From a virus, in the IMG/VR virus record IMGVR_UViG_3300020154_000003, positions 186,001 to 250,000 of that record: a stretch of 64,000 bases of DNA. One strand, 5' to 3'. Each line of letters begins with the position of its first letter. Within the stretch, counting starts at the first letter, position 1. Below are positions 39,457 through 47,373 of the stretch, piece after piece. A program made the position numbers and the translations under genes. The notes beneath the pieces were generated by a model, which was given only the letters and a program-made list of their open reading frames with translations, was not told the DNA's origin and did no database searches.

Positions 39457-39816
39457 TTATTGTTCAAATTTAGCTTTTAATCTTAGATATTCCAAACGTT
39501 CTCGTTCTTCAAATTCTTTTTTTCTATCTTCTTCGATTTTTACTCGCTTAAAGTACTCGTCATCCGTTTCAGGTCTTTTTCTCGCAACAATTATGTAAAA
39601 CGTGTAGTATGTCCTTTCCGTATCGTCACAACTGAACGGCACCGCGCTAGTTTCCTCTCGCCACGTAAAATTTAGAACTCGATCAGTTTTGAGCAATACT
39701 TTACATTCGAGAAAATCGCCCCATGTAATATCACACTTATAACCTTCATTATGCTTTATTGCAAACTCTAGTGTGTCTTCAACAGTTCTACGTGGTTCCA
39801 TGATTTTATTGATCAA
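39457..39816 (-). CDS. Hypothetical protein with coiled-coil tail
   Basis: 119 aa. Beta-rich first part (YKCDITWGDFLECKVLL ... YYTFYIIVARKR) and a charged helix at the end (KIEEDRKKEFEERERLEYLR). Overlaps the upstream gene by 11 bases. Function unknown. Confidence 0.6.
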   Translation of the reverse strand: MINKIMEPRRTVEDTLEFAIKHNEGYKCDITWGDFLECKVLLKTDRVLNFTWREETSAVPFSCDDTERTYYTFYIIVARKRPETDDEYFKRVKIEEDRKKEFEERERLEYLRLKAKFEQ

Positions 39817-40024
39817 AAGACATTTTACTCAATTCCTCCAAAGTATAACCTTTATACTTTTCAACGGTTGGTATGAGGACTTGTTTTATCCATTCAGGAT
39901 GTGTGGTATCAATTTCAAAACTATCGCAGGCACCAAAGAATGAAGCAATAAAGCCAGCATGTCGAATTATTAACCAAGGTTTATCCTTGTATGGTCTACT
40001 TATTCTTCGCGTATCGCCTCTCAT
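39806..40024 (-). CDS. Hypothetical protein
   Basis: 72 aa from MRGDTRRISR, whose ATG overlaps the upstream TGA (ATGA); the earlier Met would sit deep in the neighbour. Contains KPWLIIRHAGFIASFFGACD. Function unknown. Confidence 0.6.
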   Translation of the reverse strand: MRGDTRRISRPYKDKPWLIIRHAGFIASFFGACDSFEIDTTHPEWIKQVLIPTVEKYKGYTLEELSKMSFDQ

Positions 40025-40269
40025 AGATATTTTTTCTGCAACTCCAAACCTTTGGCGTTCAACCCATAGCACCAGTACTCGTCATAATGGCCACCATCTT
40101 TCTTTTCAGTTAATTCAGCATCCTTGAATATTCTGATTTCTTTATCCCATTTCGCAATGAATGCATCATCACTTGATCGACCAGACCACCTATTTTTATG
40201 AGTTTCCTTTGCAGCTAATGCCTTCAAAAAAGCGATCTCACGGTCGGTTAAATTATACGTTATTTCCAT
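40021..40269 (-). CDS. Hypothetical winged-helix-like protein
   Basis: 82 aa. LTDREIAFLKALAAKET, then a Trp-containing helix and EYWCYGLNAKGLELQKKYL suggest a winged helix. Inference only. Seven bases from the helicase gene stop. Confidence 0.55.
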   Translation of the reverse strand: MEITYNLTDREIAFLKALAAKETHKNRWSGRSSDDAFIAKWDKEIRIFKDAELTEKKDGGHYDEYWCYGLNAKGLELQKKYL

Positions 40270-40275
40270 AATATT

Positions 40276-42369
40276 TTAGAGGCCACTACCGTTTCTTATC
40301 GCAGCTTCCTTAAGAAGTTGATTCAACATAATATTTTGTTTATTCAACACATCCACATTAACAACATCAGTGACACCCTCATGACAACCAGTTGCATTAT
40401 TGACATGTATTCTTATTTTGGCTATCTCATGTTTAATTCTAGGATCATTTTTCTTCAAAGATGAATTAGAAATATATACTAAATGATTGATTTTAGTTGA
40501 TATTTCGCTTCTTAATTTTCTAGCTTTTTCCGCAGGACTTATGTTATCGTCAACATTTTCATTTGATAGTAATGGCATTTGAGTAATTTCAAACTTAGGT
40601 TTGGATTCTAGTTTAGCTTTTTCAATTTCAATCAAAATATGTCTAGTTTGATCAATTGACATACCTAATCGGGAAGCACACATCCCAATAACATTCTCCG
40701 TAACATTTTCGTCATTATTTGTTGATATGCCATTTTCTGTAAAACTTATGCCATGAACTGAAATATCACTGTAATTTAATAACGGTAATGGTTGAGTCCC
40801 CTCAAATTCTGTATCAGAACTAATCATTTTATCAAATTCTTCTTCTCCGATCAAATGCTTCATATTAAATGTAATGTCTCTGGCAAGTCGTGTAAGTGGA
40901 GCATAATCAAACATGAAAAAATAAGCTAGATCATATATACGTGTACCTTTACTATCAACTAAATTGACGTTGGGGTTTCGTACACATCTACCAGAAACTT
41001 GACTAAAAAATAATGGTGTTGTTTTTGCACTCAAATACACAATACATCGTATTCTTGGTATATCAACGCCCTCACTAATCATATTCACTGAAATCAACCA
41101 TTTCTTATTTGATTTCTTAAATTCTTGAATTTTTTGATGAGAATCTTCATTTTCTGTATTAGAAACTATTAATGATGCATCTGCAGAAGGCAATGAATTG
41201 TAAAGATTAGTCGCATATTCAATTTTATCACAAACAACCAAAATTGCTGCGTTAGGCATATATTTCCTTACTTCATTTACCTTATTATTAGCTTCATGAA
41301 GTATTGTCTTAATTGCATTAGTTAGATGGTTTGACGATATATTGAGTAATGCACCATATTTACGTGAATCTTCAATAGAATCACTTAATATTTCTTGTTT
41401 GATACCACCAATTTCAAAATCTCTCAAATGGAAAAATTGGATTGGACAACATACATTATCACGTACTGCTTGAGCATACGAATATGAATAATCAGTAACT
41501 AATTCCTCCACTAAAGATTCACCAACAAGTTTGGTCACATACTTTACGTTAGGTATTGGATTTCTATCCGATCTGTATGGTGTACCAGTTAAATTCAATA
41601 TAAATTTCACATATTTGCTTAATTCTCTTATCGCATCCCCCCACGATTTATTATCCCCTAAATGGTGTACTTCATCACAAATTAGCAACACTTTCATATT
41701 TGCGTTCTTTATGATGTTAATAATAAACTCAAGATTATTTTGTTGGCTTAAGGTTGCATATGTTAATGAGATGCCTTGATAGTATTTATCTGTGGCATAT
41801 GCGATATTGCTCCAATCATTTCTGAATTTGTATTTCTCATTTAATACAATTCCTCCTTTTCTAAAGGTCTCTTCCCAATTATGTTTAATACTTATTGTTG
41901 GAGATATTGCAATAACTTGAAATTCTTCTCTTGAAACAAATAATTTTGCACTTTCAAATCCTGCACGGGTTTTACCCCCTCCAACGCTTGCATGTAAGAG
42001 AAATGCATTCCAATCTGGATTGGGAGAAAAATGATTATTCAAATACCGATTAAAAGGCAGACTATAAAAATCTTGTTGCCACGGACGCAATCCTTCAATT
42101 ATCTCTGGTTGAATTAATGTCTGCTCTTCTCTTATTTTCGGTATTCTTTTCTTCATTTCTAATTGATTAAAACTATATTTATTGCCTTTTTTTAAATTAC
42201 ATGGTTCACAAAGTGCTTGTCCGTTTACTAAGGTTGTTTCACCCCCTTTACTATAGGGCATGATATGATCGCTATGCCATCCATCTTCAAGAGGATTTCC
42301 GCAACGCTTACATTTTCCTTTCGCATCAATATATAGCTGCTGTTGTTGTCGTTTGGAAAAAAATCTCAT
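40276..42369 (-). CDS. HNH-SF2 helicase fusion
   Basis: 697 aa. HNH domain about 18-62 (C20, C23, SDHIMPYSKGGE, C54, C57), then an SF2 helicase: Walker A SVGGGKTRAG (128-137), DEVH (232-235), TGTPYRSD (261-268), motif V SEGVDIPRI (about 428), motif VI QVSGRCVRNP (about 447), and a C-terminal region of about 200 aa of unknown role. Resembles restriction-type DNA translocase/nucleases of defence or inter-element conflict systems. Very AT-rich DNA. Next to the DGQHR gene but separated from it by a terminator. Confidence 0.85.
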   Translation of the reverse strand: MRFFSKRQQQQLYIDAKGKCKRCGNPLEDGWHSDHIMPYSKGGETTLVNGQALCEPCNLKKGNKYSFNQLEMKKRIPKIREEQTLIQPEIIEGLRPWQQDFYSLPFNRYLNNHFSPNPDWNAFLLHASVGGGKTRAGFESAKLFVSREEFQVIAISPTISIKHNWEETFRKGGIVLNEKYKFRNDWSNIAYATDKYYQGISLTYATLSQQNNLEFIINIIKNANMKVLLICDEVHHLGDNKSWGDAIRELSKYVKFILNLTGTPYRSDRNPIPNVKYVTKLVGESLVEELVTDYSYSYAQAVRDNVCCPIQFFHLRDFEIGGIKQEILSDSIEDSRKYGALLNISSNHLTNAIKTILHEANNKVNEVRKYMPNAAILVVCDKIEYATNLYNSLPSADASLIVSNTENEDSHQKIQEFKKSNKKWLISVNMISEGVDIPRIRCIVYLSAKTTPLFFSQVSGRCVRNPNVNLVDSKGTRIYDLAYFFMFDYAPLTRLARDITFNMKHLIGEEEFDKMISSDTEFEGTQPLPLLNYSDISVHGISFTENGISTNNDENVTENVIGMCASRLGMSIDQTRHILIEIEKAKLESKPKFEITQMPLLSNENVDDNISPAEKARKLRSEISTKINHLVYISNSSLKKNDPRIKHEIAKIRIHVNNATGCHEGVTDVVNVDVLNKQNIMLNQLLKEAAIRNGSGL

Positions 42370-42385
42370 CTAGTAAATAAAAATA

Positions 42386-42408
42386 CCCCACAACCAAAAA
42401 TTGTGGGG
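42386..42408 (-). terminator. Intrinsic terminator between DGQHR and helicase genes
   Basis: CCCCACAA / TTGTGGGG 8-bp stem, followed on the minus strand by TATTTTTATTTA. It may end the DGQHR transcript or attenuate the downstream helicase. Confidence 0.75.
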
Positions 42409-42416
42409 TTTAAAAA

Positions 42417-43313
42417 TTATGAAAAAATAAAATGTTTATCTATTCTGGAACTACTCATTAATGACGACTGCCGTATAATTTTATCTGGAGTATTAAAATA
42501 TGTGTTATATGCTTTTATTATACAATCAACTAATACAGTAGGACTTGAACGCTTATCTTTTGTCTTGCTTAACTCTGCTACCAATAAGTTTCGACAAACC
42601 AAAACCATTCCATCGGCCTCCTTGCCAGTAAATAAACCTTTCCAAAATTCATTTTCGGCACGATCCCTATATATGCTGTGCATACGAGTATATAGCATCA
42701 TCCCGCCTATAAGTGATGGGCCAATAATCCTGAATGGCTCCCAATATTCTATTGATATTTTGTTTAATTCATCAGCATCTTCTTTCATTGATGCATAAAG
42801 TTTATATATGTCATCGGAACTAAGTCTATAAGCAACTAATGCACCGTCAACTTTTCTTGATTTTTGGTTTTCTGTACGACTGCGTAGTCTTGCATAAAAA
42901 GCGATTAGTGGTGCAATTCGTCTTCCATATGGAACTTGTTTTATATCAAACATGTCGCCTACAGTTCTTTTCGCTCCTATATCAATTGTGGTAAACACAT
43001 CCATAGGTAAACCCGTAACCACTAAAAAAGGTAAAGTTACGTTGGCTTCAATTAATGCAGTTAATCTGTGTTGTCCATCAAGTAATTTTCCTGACGTTAG
43101 TGAACCCGATATGCTGATTGTTTGACCATTCAGAGATTGAAAATTATTGTTTCTCATCAATTCAGCATATGTTTGAACATGATGAGGTTTGAGATTTCTA
43201 TTCATATCGTTTCTCGATAATAAATTATCAGCCAATTCAGGGGTGATGTTAATTATCTGAGAATTAATAGATGGCTTAGTTTGAGGTAAAGAATTAATTG
43301 TTAATGTATTCAT
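42417..43313 (-). CDS. DGQHR-domain protein (ParB/Srx-like fold)
   Basis: 298 aa. SGKLLDGQHRLTALIEANV (about 75-93) is the DGQHR motif, followed by TTIDIGAKRTVGDMF and a helical C-terminal half. DGQHR/ParB-like domains occur in DndB-type regulators and in phage ParB-like nucleases. The adjacent HNH-helicase suggests a two-gene module. An AT-rich region of about 115 bases upstream carries its promoter. Confidence 0.75.
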   Translation of the reverse strand: MNTLTINSLPQTKPSINSQIINITPELADNLLSRNDMNRNLKPHHVQTYAELMRNNNFQSLNGQTISISGSLTSGKLLDGQHRLTALIEANVTLPFLVVTGLPMDVFTTIDIGAKRTVGDMFDIKQVPYGRRIAPLIAFYARLRSRTENQKSRKVDGALVAYRLSSDDIYKLYASMKEDADELNKISIEYWEPFRIIGPSLIGGMMLYTRMHSIYRDRAENEFWKGLFTGKEADGMVLVCRNLLVAELSKTKDKRSSPTVLVDCIIKAYNTYFNTPDKIIRQSSLMSSSRIDKHFIFS

Positions 43314-43430
43314 TTGTTTATTATTTTATTTGAAAATATTGAGGTATTGCAATAATACGGTTTATGATGAAATTATCAAACTTTTTTTTATATATTATAA
43401 ATAATTTCAAACTTCAGATGGGATGAGATA

Positions 43431-43673
43431 TTACTTATCACCTATTTTCATTTTCAAGAAATCCTTTATTGATGAATTATAGTCTTTATAAGGAAGGGTT
43501 TCTCTTTCAAATATGATTAGTGGCGCACTACTCCCATCCTTTGGCATCAAAAATTCTTTCATGCGCCAACCTTCTTTGCTGTGAGTATCTAATGCGCATT
43601 TAATGGCCACTTTATACGGATCATACGCAATAGATAGTTCAACAACTTTATATTCGTACCTTTGTTCGTGCAT
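43431..43673 (-). CDS. DUF4177-like small protein
   Basis: 80 aa. YEYKVVELS, an ALDTHSKEGWRMKEF helix-strand and IIFERE fit DUF4177 (YEY..V.........EGW......I..R). Function unknown. A few bases from the 48-aa gene upstream. Confidence 0.6.
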   Translation of the reverse strand: MHEQRYEYKVVELSIAYDPYKVAIKCALDTHSKEGWRMKEFLMPKDGSSAPLIIFERETLPYKDYNSSIKDFLKMKIGDK

Positions 43674-43675
43674 GA

Positions 43676-43822
43676 TCAGTCTCTTTTTTTATAAAAACAC
43701 CACAATCCAAGGATGGGTAGGTATTTGACTTTTTTGTACTTCCTATATTTAGCAACCTGAGGATCATCAAACTGGCACAGCATCCATCCTGCCCAAATCT
43801 GCTGGTTAAACGTGAACTTCAT
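43676..43822 (-). CDS. Hypothetical protein, 48 aa
   Basis: MKFTFNQQIWAGWMLCQFDD start, basic middle and an aromatic end (LPILGLWCFYKKRD). Its start lies 17 bases inside the upstream gene in another frame. Weak transmembrane potential. Function unknown. Confidence 0.5.
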   Translation of the reverse strand: MKFTFNQQIWAGWMLCQFDDPQVAKYRKYKKVKYLPILGLWCFYKKRD

Positions 43823-44249
43823 TTTTCTTAGCTTTCTCTTGTTTATTTAGCGGAAGAATTTTACTGGATGGTTTCGGCAAGCCACCTAATTCGATAATTG
43901 TCGAATTACTTAATTTAGACAAGAAATACCATAAGGTCGCTTCATAGTAATCGTAGGTTTTGGAAGCGAGTTCTGGCCATCTTTCAACTGCCCAACGATG
44001 ATCTTTTGTGTAGTAGCCGTGCTTCCAACAATTGTGAGGACTGATAGATGAAATTAAATCCATAGTGTAATGCTCTATTCCCCATTGCTTAAATAATGGC
44101 GCAACGTTATTGGTGATGATGCTAAGAACATCATACTTTGTTTGAGGCTGATAATCATCTGCTTCAAGGCATTTGATCAAGTCGCCCCACACATCATCAG
44201 TGCGCTTGTACCAATGTTTGGAATAAAGGGCTACGTGTTTTAAATTCAT
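43806..44249 (-). CDS. Hypothetical phage protein
   Basis: 147 aa. HWYKRTDDVWGDLIKCLEAD, CWKHGYYTKDH and YDYYEATLWYFLSKL, an aromatic helical protein resembling small proteins of other large phages. ATGA overlap with the 85-aa gene. Function unknown. Confidence 0.6.
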   Translation of the reverse strand: MNLKHVALYSKHWYKRTDDVWGDLIKCLEADDYQPQTKYDVLSIITNNVAPLFKQWGIEHYTMDLISSISPHNCWKHGYYTKDHRWAVERWPELASKTYDYYEATLWYFLSKLSNSTIIELGGLPKPSSKILPLNKQEKAKKNEVHV

Positions 44250-44503
44250 TTTGATAATGCTTGTGTTACTGCAATTCTTCTATTGTTATCGTAGGTATTC
44301 GCACCATCCACATAACCAGCATCAAAACCAGTGCGGTACATGTCAAGGAGGCCAGCCATGATGGCTAATTTACGATGGGACTTAGAGGCTAGAGCATTTT
44401 GGGAGGAACTGAACGGTTTGAACGTTTCATCCATCTGGTCGGATAGGGCAATGATGCGTTCAGCTTTTTCAGCCAAAACTTCATCTGTGGGTTGATTCTC
44501 CAT
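44246..44503 (-). CDS. Hypothetical helical protein
   Basis: 85 aa, helical; GFDAGYVDGANTYDNNRRI near the C-terminus. Directly downstream of an ATTACGTATAAT promoter motif. Function unknown. Confidence 0.6.
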   Translation of the reverse strand: MENQPTDEVLAEKAERIIALSDQMDETFKPFSSSQNALASKSHRKLAIMAGLLDMYRTGFDAGYVDGANTYDNNRRIAVTQALSK

Positions 44504-44511
44504 ATTTGTAT

Positions 44512-44523
44512 ATTATACGTAAT
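44512..44523 (-). promoter_or_regulatory. ATTACGTATAAT phage promoter motif
   Basis: Recurring element 8 bases upstream of the 85-aa gene start. Confidence 0.55.
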
Positions 44524-44536
44524 ACTTAAGAATTTG

Positions 44537-44926
44537 TTAAACTATTTTTTTAGCATTTTCCTTAAAATCATAATGGAAAATCTTGCAATCCGGGTTCAAT
44601 TTGCTGAAATCCGGGTAAAAAGTGTCACCCATGTCATCGTTATCGATTTTAGAGATGTGAAGTTCAGTAAACAAAGGAGCGTATTTTTCATAAGTCTTTT
44701 TCCCTCCAATACACCAATCCACGTCATCCCGATATGTGCCTCTTTGATCAAGGATGACAGTACGGTTCTTTAATGGTGGTAATGAATGAAATGTATTGTA
44801 ACCTGCGAGTAGTACTTGACCCTCTGTAAGTTTTTTGAAGTGCTTCAGGTCATCTGAACATCGCCAAGGCAACGTATTATCTTTTCCGATGATACCACGG
44901 TTATTAACTGCAATGATTGCTTTCAT
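44537..44926 (-). CDS. folA: Dihydrofolate reductase
   Basis: 129 aa, short for DHFR (about 160 usual). IIAVNNRGIIGKDNTLPW (4-21), acidic D25/D26 followed by LKHFKKLTEGQVLLAGYNTF, LPPLKNRTVIL, CIGGKKTYEKYAPLFTELHI and GDTFYPDF cover the NADPH and folate sites. Reduces dihydrofolate for thymidylate synthesis in phage DNA replication. The C-terminal strand region is trimmed. ATGA overlap with the PQ-loop gene. Confidence 0.85.
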   Translation of the reverse strand: MKAIIAVNNRGIIGKDNTLPWRCSDDLKHFKKLTEGQVLLAGYNTFHSLPPLKNRTVILDQRGTYRDDVDWCIGGKKTYEKYAPLFTELHISKIDNDDMGDTFYPDFSKLNPDCKIFHYDFKENAKKIV

Positions 44927-45183
44927 ATTTTATTTGTGGGTAAAAATTTATATTTTGCTATTATTAAAAGAAAGAACATGTTCATAATATAGTTGGCGAT
45001 TAGTGGTAAGTCACCCATATCCCAAACATAAATTAACATAAAAACTTCTCCGAGGAACCAATATATCAAATACCATTTTGATACGCCAGTTGCATGTTTT
45101 TCTCTGTAAGATTTTAATGCCTGTGGTATTGCGCAAATAGCGAAGAAAGCCGAACCTAACCAACCAAATACTTCGATGTCCAT
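44923..45183 (-). CDS. PQ-loop (SemiSWEET-like) membrane protein
   Basis: 86 aa. GWLGSAFFAICAIPQALKSY holds the Pro-Gln motif, KHATGVSKWYLIYWFLGE matches the second helix, then a third helix. One three-helix unit, as in SemiSWEET half-transporters that dimerise to move small solutes. Unusual in a phage; the transport substrate is unknown. Coupled to folA by ATGA. Confidence 0.65.
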   Translation of the reverse strand: MDIEVFGWLGSAFFAICAIPQALKSYREKHATGVSKWYLIYWFLGEVFMLIYVWDMGDLPLIANYIMNMFFLLIIAKYKFLPTNKI

Positions 45184-45184
45184 A

Positions 45185-45430
45185 TTATTCTAACCGACCT
45201 CTCCTTATTGCAAACACATCATCTCTATCCTTGCTTCTGATGATGTCATGGCTAGGGACTGTTTTATATTTTTCTTTTATACCCTTGAGGTAACTCTTAT
45301 AGTCGCTTGACTGCACCTCCACATACTCACCACCTTCATCCTTATGAACAATACCATGAAAAAAGATACTGGAATCTTTACTCGGATCAGAATCCCAACA
45401 AACACTACTCCCCTTCTCAAACATTTTCAT
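45185..45430 (-). CDS. Hypothetical protein
   Basis: 81 aa; strands with FFHGIVHKDEGGEYVEVQSS and a basic C-terminus. May be SH3-like. Function unknown. Confidence 0.55.
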   Translation of the reverse strand: MKMFEKGSSVCWDSDPSKDSSIFFHGIVHKDEGGEYVEVQSSDYKSYLKGIKEKYKTVPSHDIIRSKDRDDVFAIRRGRLE

Positions 45431-45630
45431 TCGTAATTAACTATATAATAATGCGTAACTTTCTCTGTTAATCGCTTAATTAATTCATCTTTTTCTTCGC
45501 CAGTACATGTAAACCAGTTTACTGGTTGATTATAATAATCAACACCATCATTGAGAAGTCTGGCGTTAATTCTTATGAATCCTAACCCCCATCCGTCCCA
45601 CGCTAATATTGAAAATCCACCTTTATACAT
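45427..45630 (-). CDS. Hypothetical protein
   Basis: 67 aa. WDGWGLGFIRINARLLNDGV then a helical EEKDELIKRLTEKV. ATGA overlap downstream. Function unknown. Confidence 0.55.
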   Translation of the reverse strand: MYKGGFSILAWDGWGLGFIRINARLLNDGVDYYNQPVNWFTCTGEEKDELIKRLTEKVTHYYIVNYE

Positions 45631-45640
45631 AACTCACATT

Positions 45641-45820
45641 TTACAGTAAATTTAAGTCAGCCAATATTTTCTGAGTTTGTTTTGGCATCCAAATCCATAT
45701 CCAATGCTGCCCGTTTTCATCAATACGAGTTGCTGCAGCCCAATTCCATTTCACATAAACAATCTTATACTGTTCTTTGGTTACTGGTATTGGCCTTTTT
45801 AAATCTATCGCGGATTTCAT
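45641..45820 (-). CDS. Hypothetical protein, 59 aa, deep out-of-frame overlap
   Basis: Encodes KEQYKIVYVKWNWAAATRID then GQHWIWIWMPKQTQKILADL, clearly protein-like. Its only ATG lies 56 bases inside the upstream 196-aa gene (+1 frame). Either a real long overlap or the remainder of a once-fused gene. Function unknown. Confidence 0.55.
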   Translation of the reverse strand: MKSAIDLKRPIPVTKEQYKIVYVKWNWAAATRIDENGQHWIWIWMPKQTQKILADLNLL

Positions 45821-46355
45821 CGATTTTATTGTTGATTTGGTCGTTAATGTCTTTCCTAAATTTCTCTAAAGATTCAACGAATAAATCATGATCCGAAGGT
45901 TGTTGGAATGACTCTTCTTTTATTTCTATTGCATAGTCTTCAGCCTCTTCATCAAACACAATTTCACCCATGACTTCCATACCAGTATTTACCATTCCTG
46001 CTTTAATGACTTTTTTCCACTGATCAATCAATACTAGTAAACTCGTATGAGTTTTGATATATGACTTTCCTGTTTCGTGATCACCATTAACGCCAACTAT
46101 AGAAACTCTATCCGTTTCGTAAACAAACACTATCTCACTCAGTTTTTTCTTGTGAGTGCATTGCGATCTTGGAGATGTTGGATAAGGCATTATATCTATT
46201 GAACTATCTGCATCCATTGGAGTTTCCAACACCTCCCACACTTTAACTTTTGACGGACAACCAGTATAATAGACAGGCATACCTCCGATCACAATATCGA
46301 CTGGCTTTGTCTCAATGCGTCCCTTTAAAAACTCTCCTGTCTTTCTGTAGTTCAT
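45765..46355 (-). CDS. Hypothetical protein with helical tail
   Basis: 196 aa. Beta-rich part (VDIVIGGMPVYYTGC, EIVFVYETDRVSIVGVNGD), then an acidic helical C-terminus (about 150-196) likely to form a coiled coil. Overlaps the HAD gene by ATGA. Function unknown. Confidence 0.6.
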   Translation of the reverse strand: MNYRKTGEFLKGRIETKPVDIVIGGMPVYYTGCPSKVKVWEVLETPMDADSSIDIMPYPTSPRSQCTHKKKLSEIVFVYETDRVSIVGVNGDHETGKSYIKTHTSLLVLIDQWKKVIKAGMVNTGMEVMGEIVFDEEAEDYAIEIKEESFQQPSDHDLFVESLEKFRKDINDQINNKIDEIRDRFKKANTSNQRTV

Positions 46356-47134
46356 AATGAAACTGTCTTACTTTCCCCAAATGCAGCTTTTTTCATTCTT
46401 GGGTTGTCCGAACTGAAAATGAAAGTTTTCTTATCTACAAACGTGACTTTCACATCCATTTCGTTACCAATACTATTTTTGTGGAGTTCCCTTAACCAGA
46501 AGACTAGGAAAGTCAATTCTGCTGAATGCGAAGCAAGCATGTTATTATAATGCTCATCCGACTCTTTGCTTAGTTTCTTTCCTTCTTCAGAGGTTTCCAA
46601 CCATTCATCAAACCATTCTATTTCGTCATCAGTCTGTGGGAATACAGTGGAATCATTACTTGAAAGTCTTTCAAAGAATATTTCTTTTTCTGTTTTCTCA
46701 GGCTTAATGAGTAAGAAGTTCAGTACTGAAGTCCAATCAGGAAATTCTTCACTCCCAAAATGAATGTGCTTCCCTTCAAATTCTTCAACACCATTTACTT
46801 TCCGATCATCAATGAGGTAATCACCTTTAAGCAATCCTTTATTGTGTGAAAGGATTAACTTTTTCATACAAACTTCATCTCCGAATTGATGTTCTATCCA
46901 AACACGCTTTTCTTTCCATGCATATGGATTTGACCAAGGAGCAGTTGATAAAAAGTAAATCTCATATAACCCTGAATCGAACAATCTGTTAACCGCAGCA
47001 ATGGCTCCGGGTATTTGTGGTAGGTTTTGAAATAATCCTTCAACTCTTTTCTCACTGTCGGTTTTATTTGCAGCCACTAAATCATAGTCAGCGAGTACGC
47101 CATCCATGTCTATGTAAACAATGGGTTTTTTCAT
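46352..47134 (-). CDS. HAD-superfamily 5'-(deoxy)nucleotidase-like protein
   Basis: 260 aa. N-terminal HAD domain: VYIDMDGVLADYD (nucleophile D9, D11), LSTAPWSNPYAWKEKRVWIE and YLIDDRKVNG, as in the 5'(3')-deoxyribonucleotidase (NT5C) group. C-terminal region about 150-260 is an extension of unknown function. Likely adjusts nucleotide pools. ATGA overlaps on both sides. Confidence 0.75.
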   Translation of the reverse strand: MKKPIVYIDMDGVLADYDLVAANKTDSEKRVEGLFQNLPQIPGAIAAVNRLFDSGLYEIYFLSTAPWSNPYAWKEKRVWIEHQFGDEVCMKKLILSHNKGLLKGDYLIDDRKVNGVEEFEGKHIHFGSEEFPDWTSVLNFLLIKPEKTEKEIFFERLSSNDSTVFPQTDDEIEWFDEWLETSEEGKKLSKESDEHYNNMLASHSAELTFLVFWLRELHKNSIGNEMDVKVTFVDKKTFIFSSDNPRMKKAAFGESKTVSL

Positions 47135-47373
47135 TTCTTTCTTTTAGCTTGTATGATTGAGCGGACTTTTTTGCTTGAGAAGATGTGCTTCTTAAAATCA
47201 TCGATGGTGATTTTATTCTCTGCGATCATTAAATCGGCAAACTCATTGAACTGTTTGAGAGAATAATTTTTCCTCTCAACCAATTCCTGAAGTTCAATGA
47301 TCTGTCTTTTATGGTAGTTAACCCTTTTTTGATATGTTGATACCGCCTTTGACTGATTACTTTTTGCTGTCAT
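47131..47373 (-). CDS. Basic helical protein
   Basis: 80 aa; long basic coiled-coil-like helix (YQKRVNYHKRQIIELQELVE) and a SSKKVRSIIQAKRKK tail. Overlaps the RNA ligase gene by 17 bases. Possibly nucleic-acid binding. Confidence 0.55.
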   Translation of the reverse strand: MTAKSNQSKAVSTYQKRVNYHKRQIIELQELVERKNYSLKQFNEFADLMIAENKITIDDFKKHIFSSKKVRSIIQAKRKK

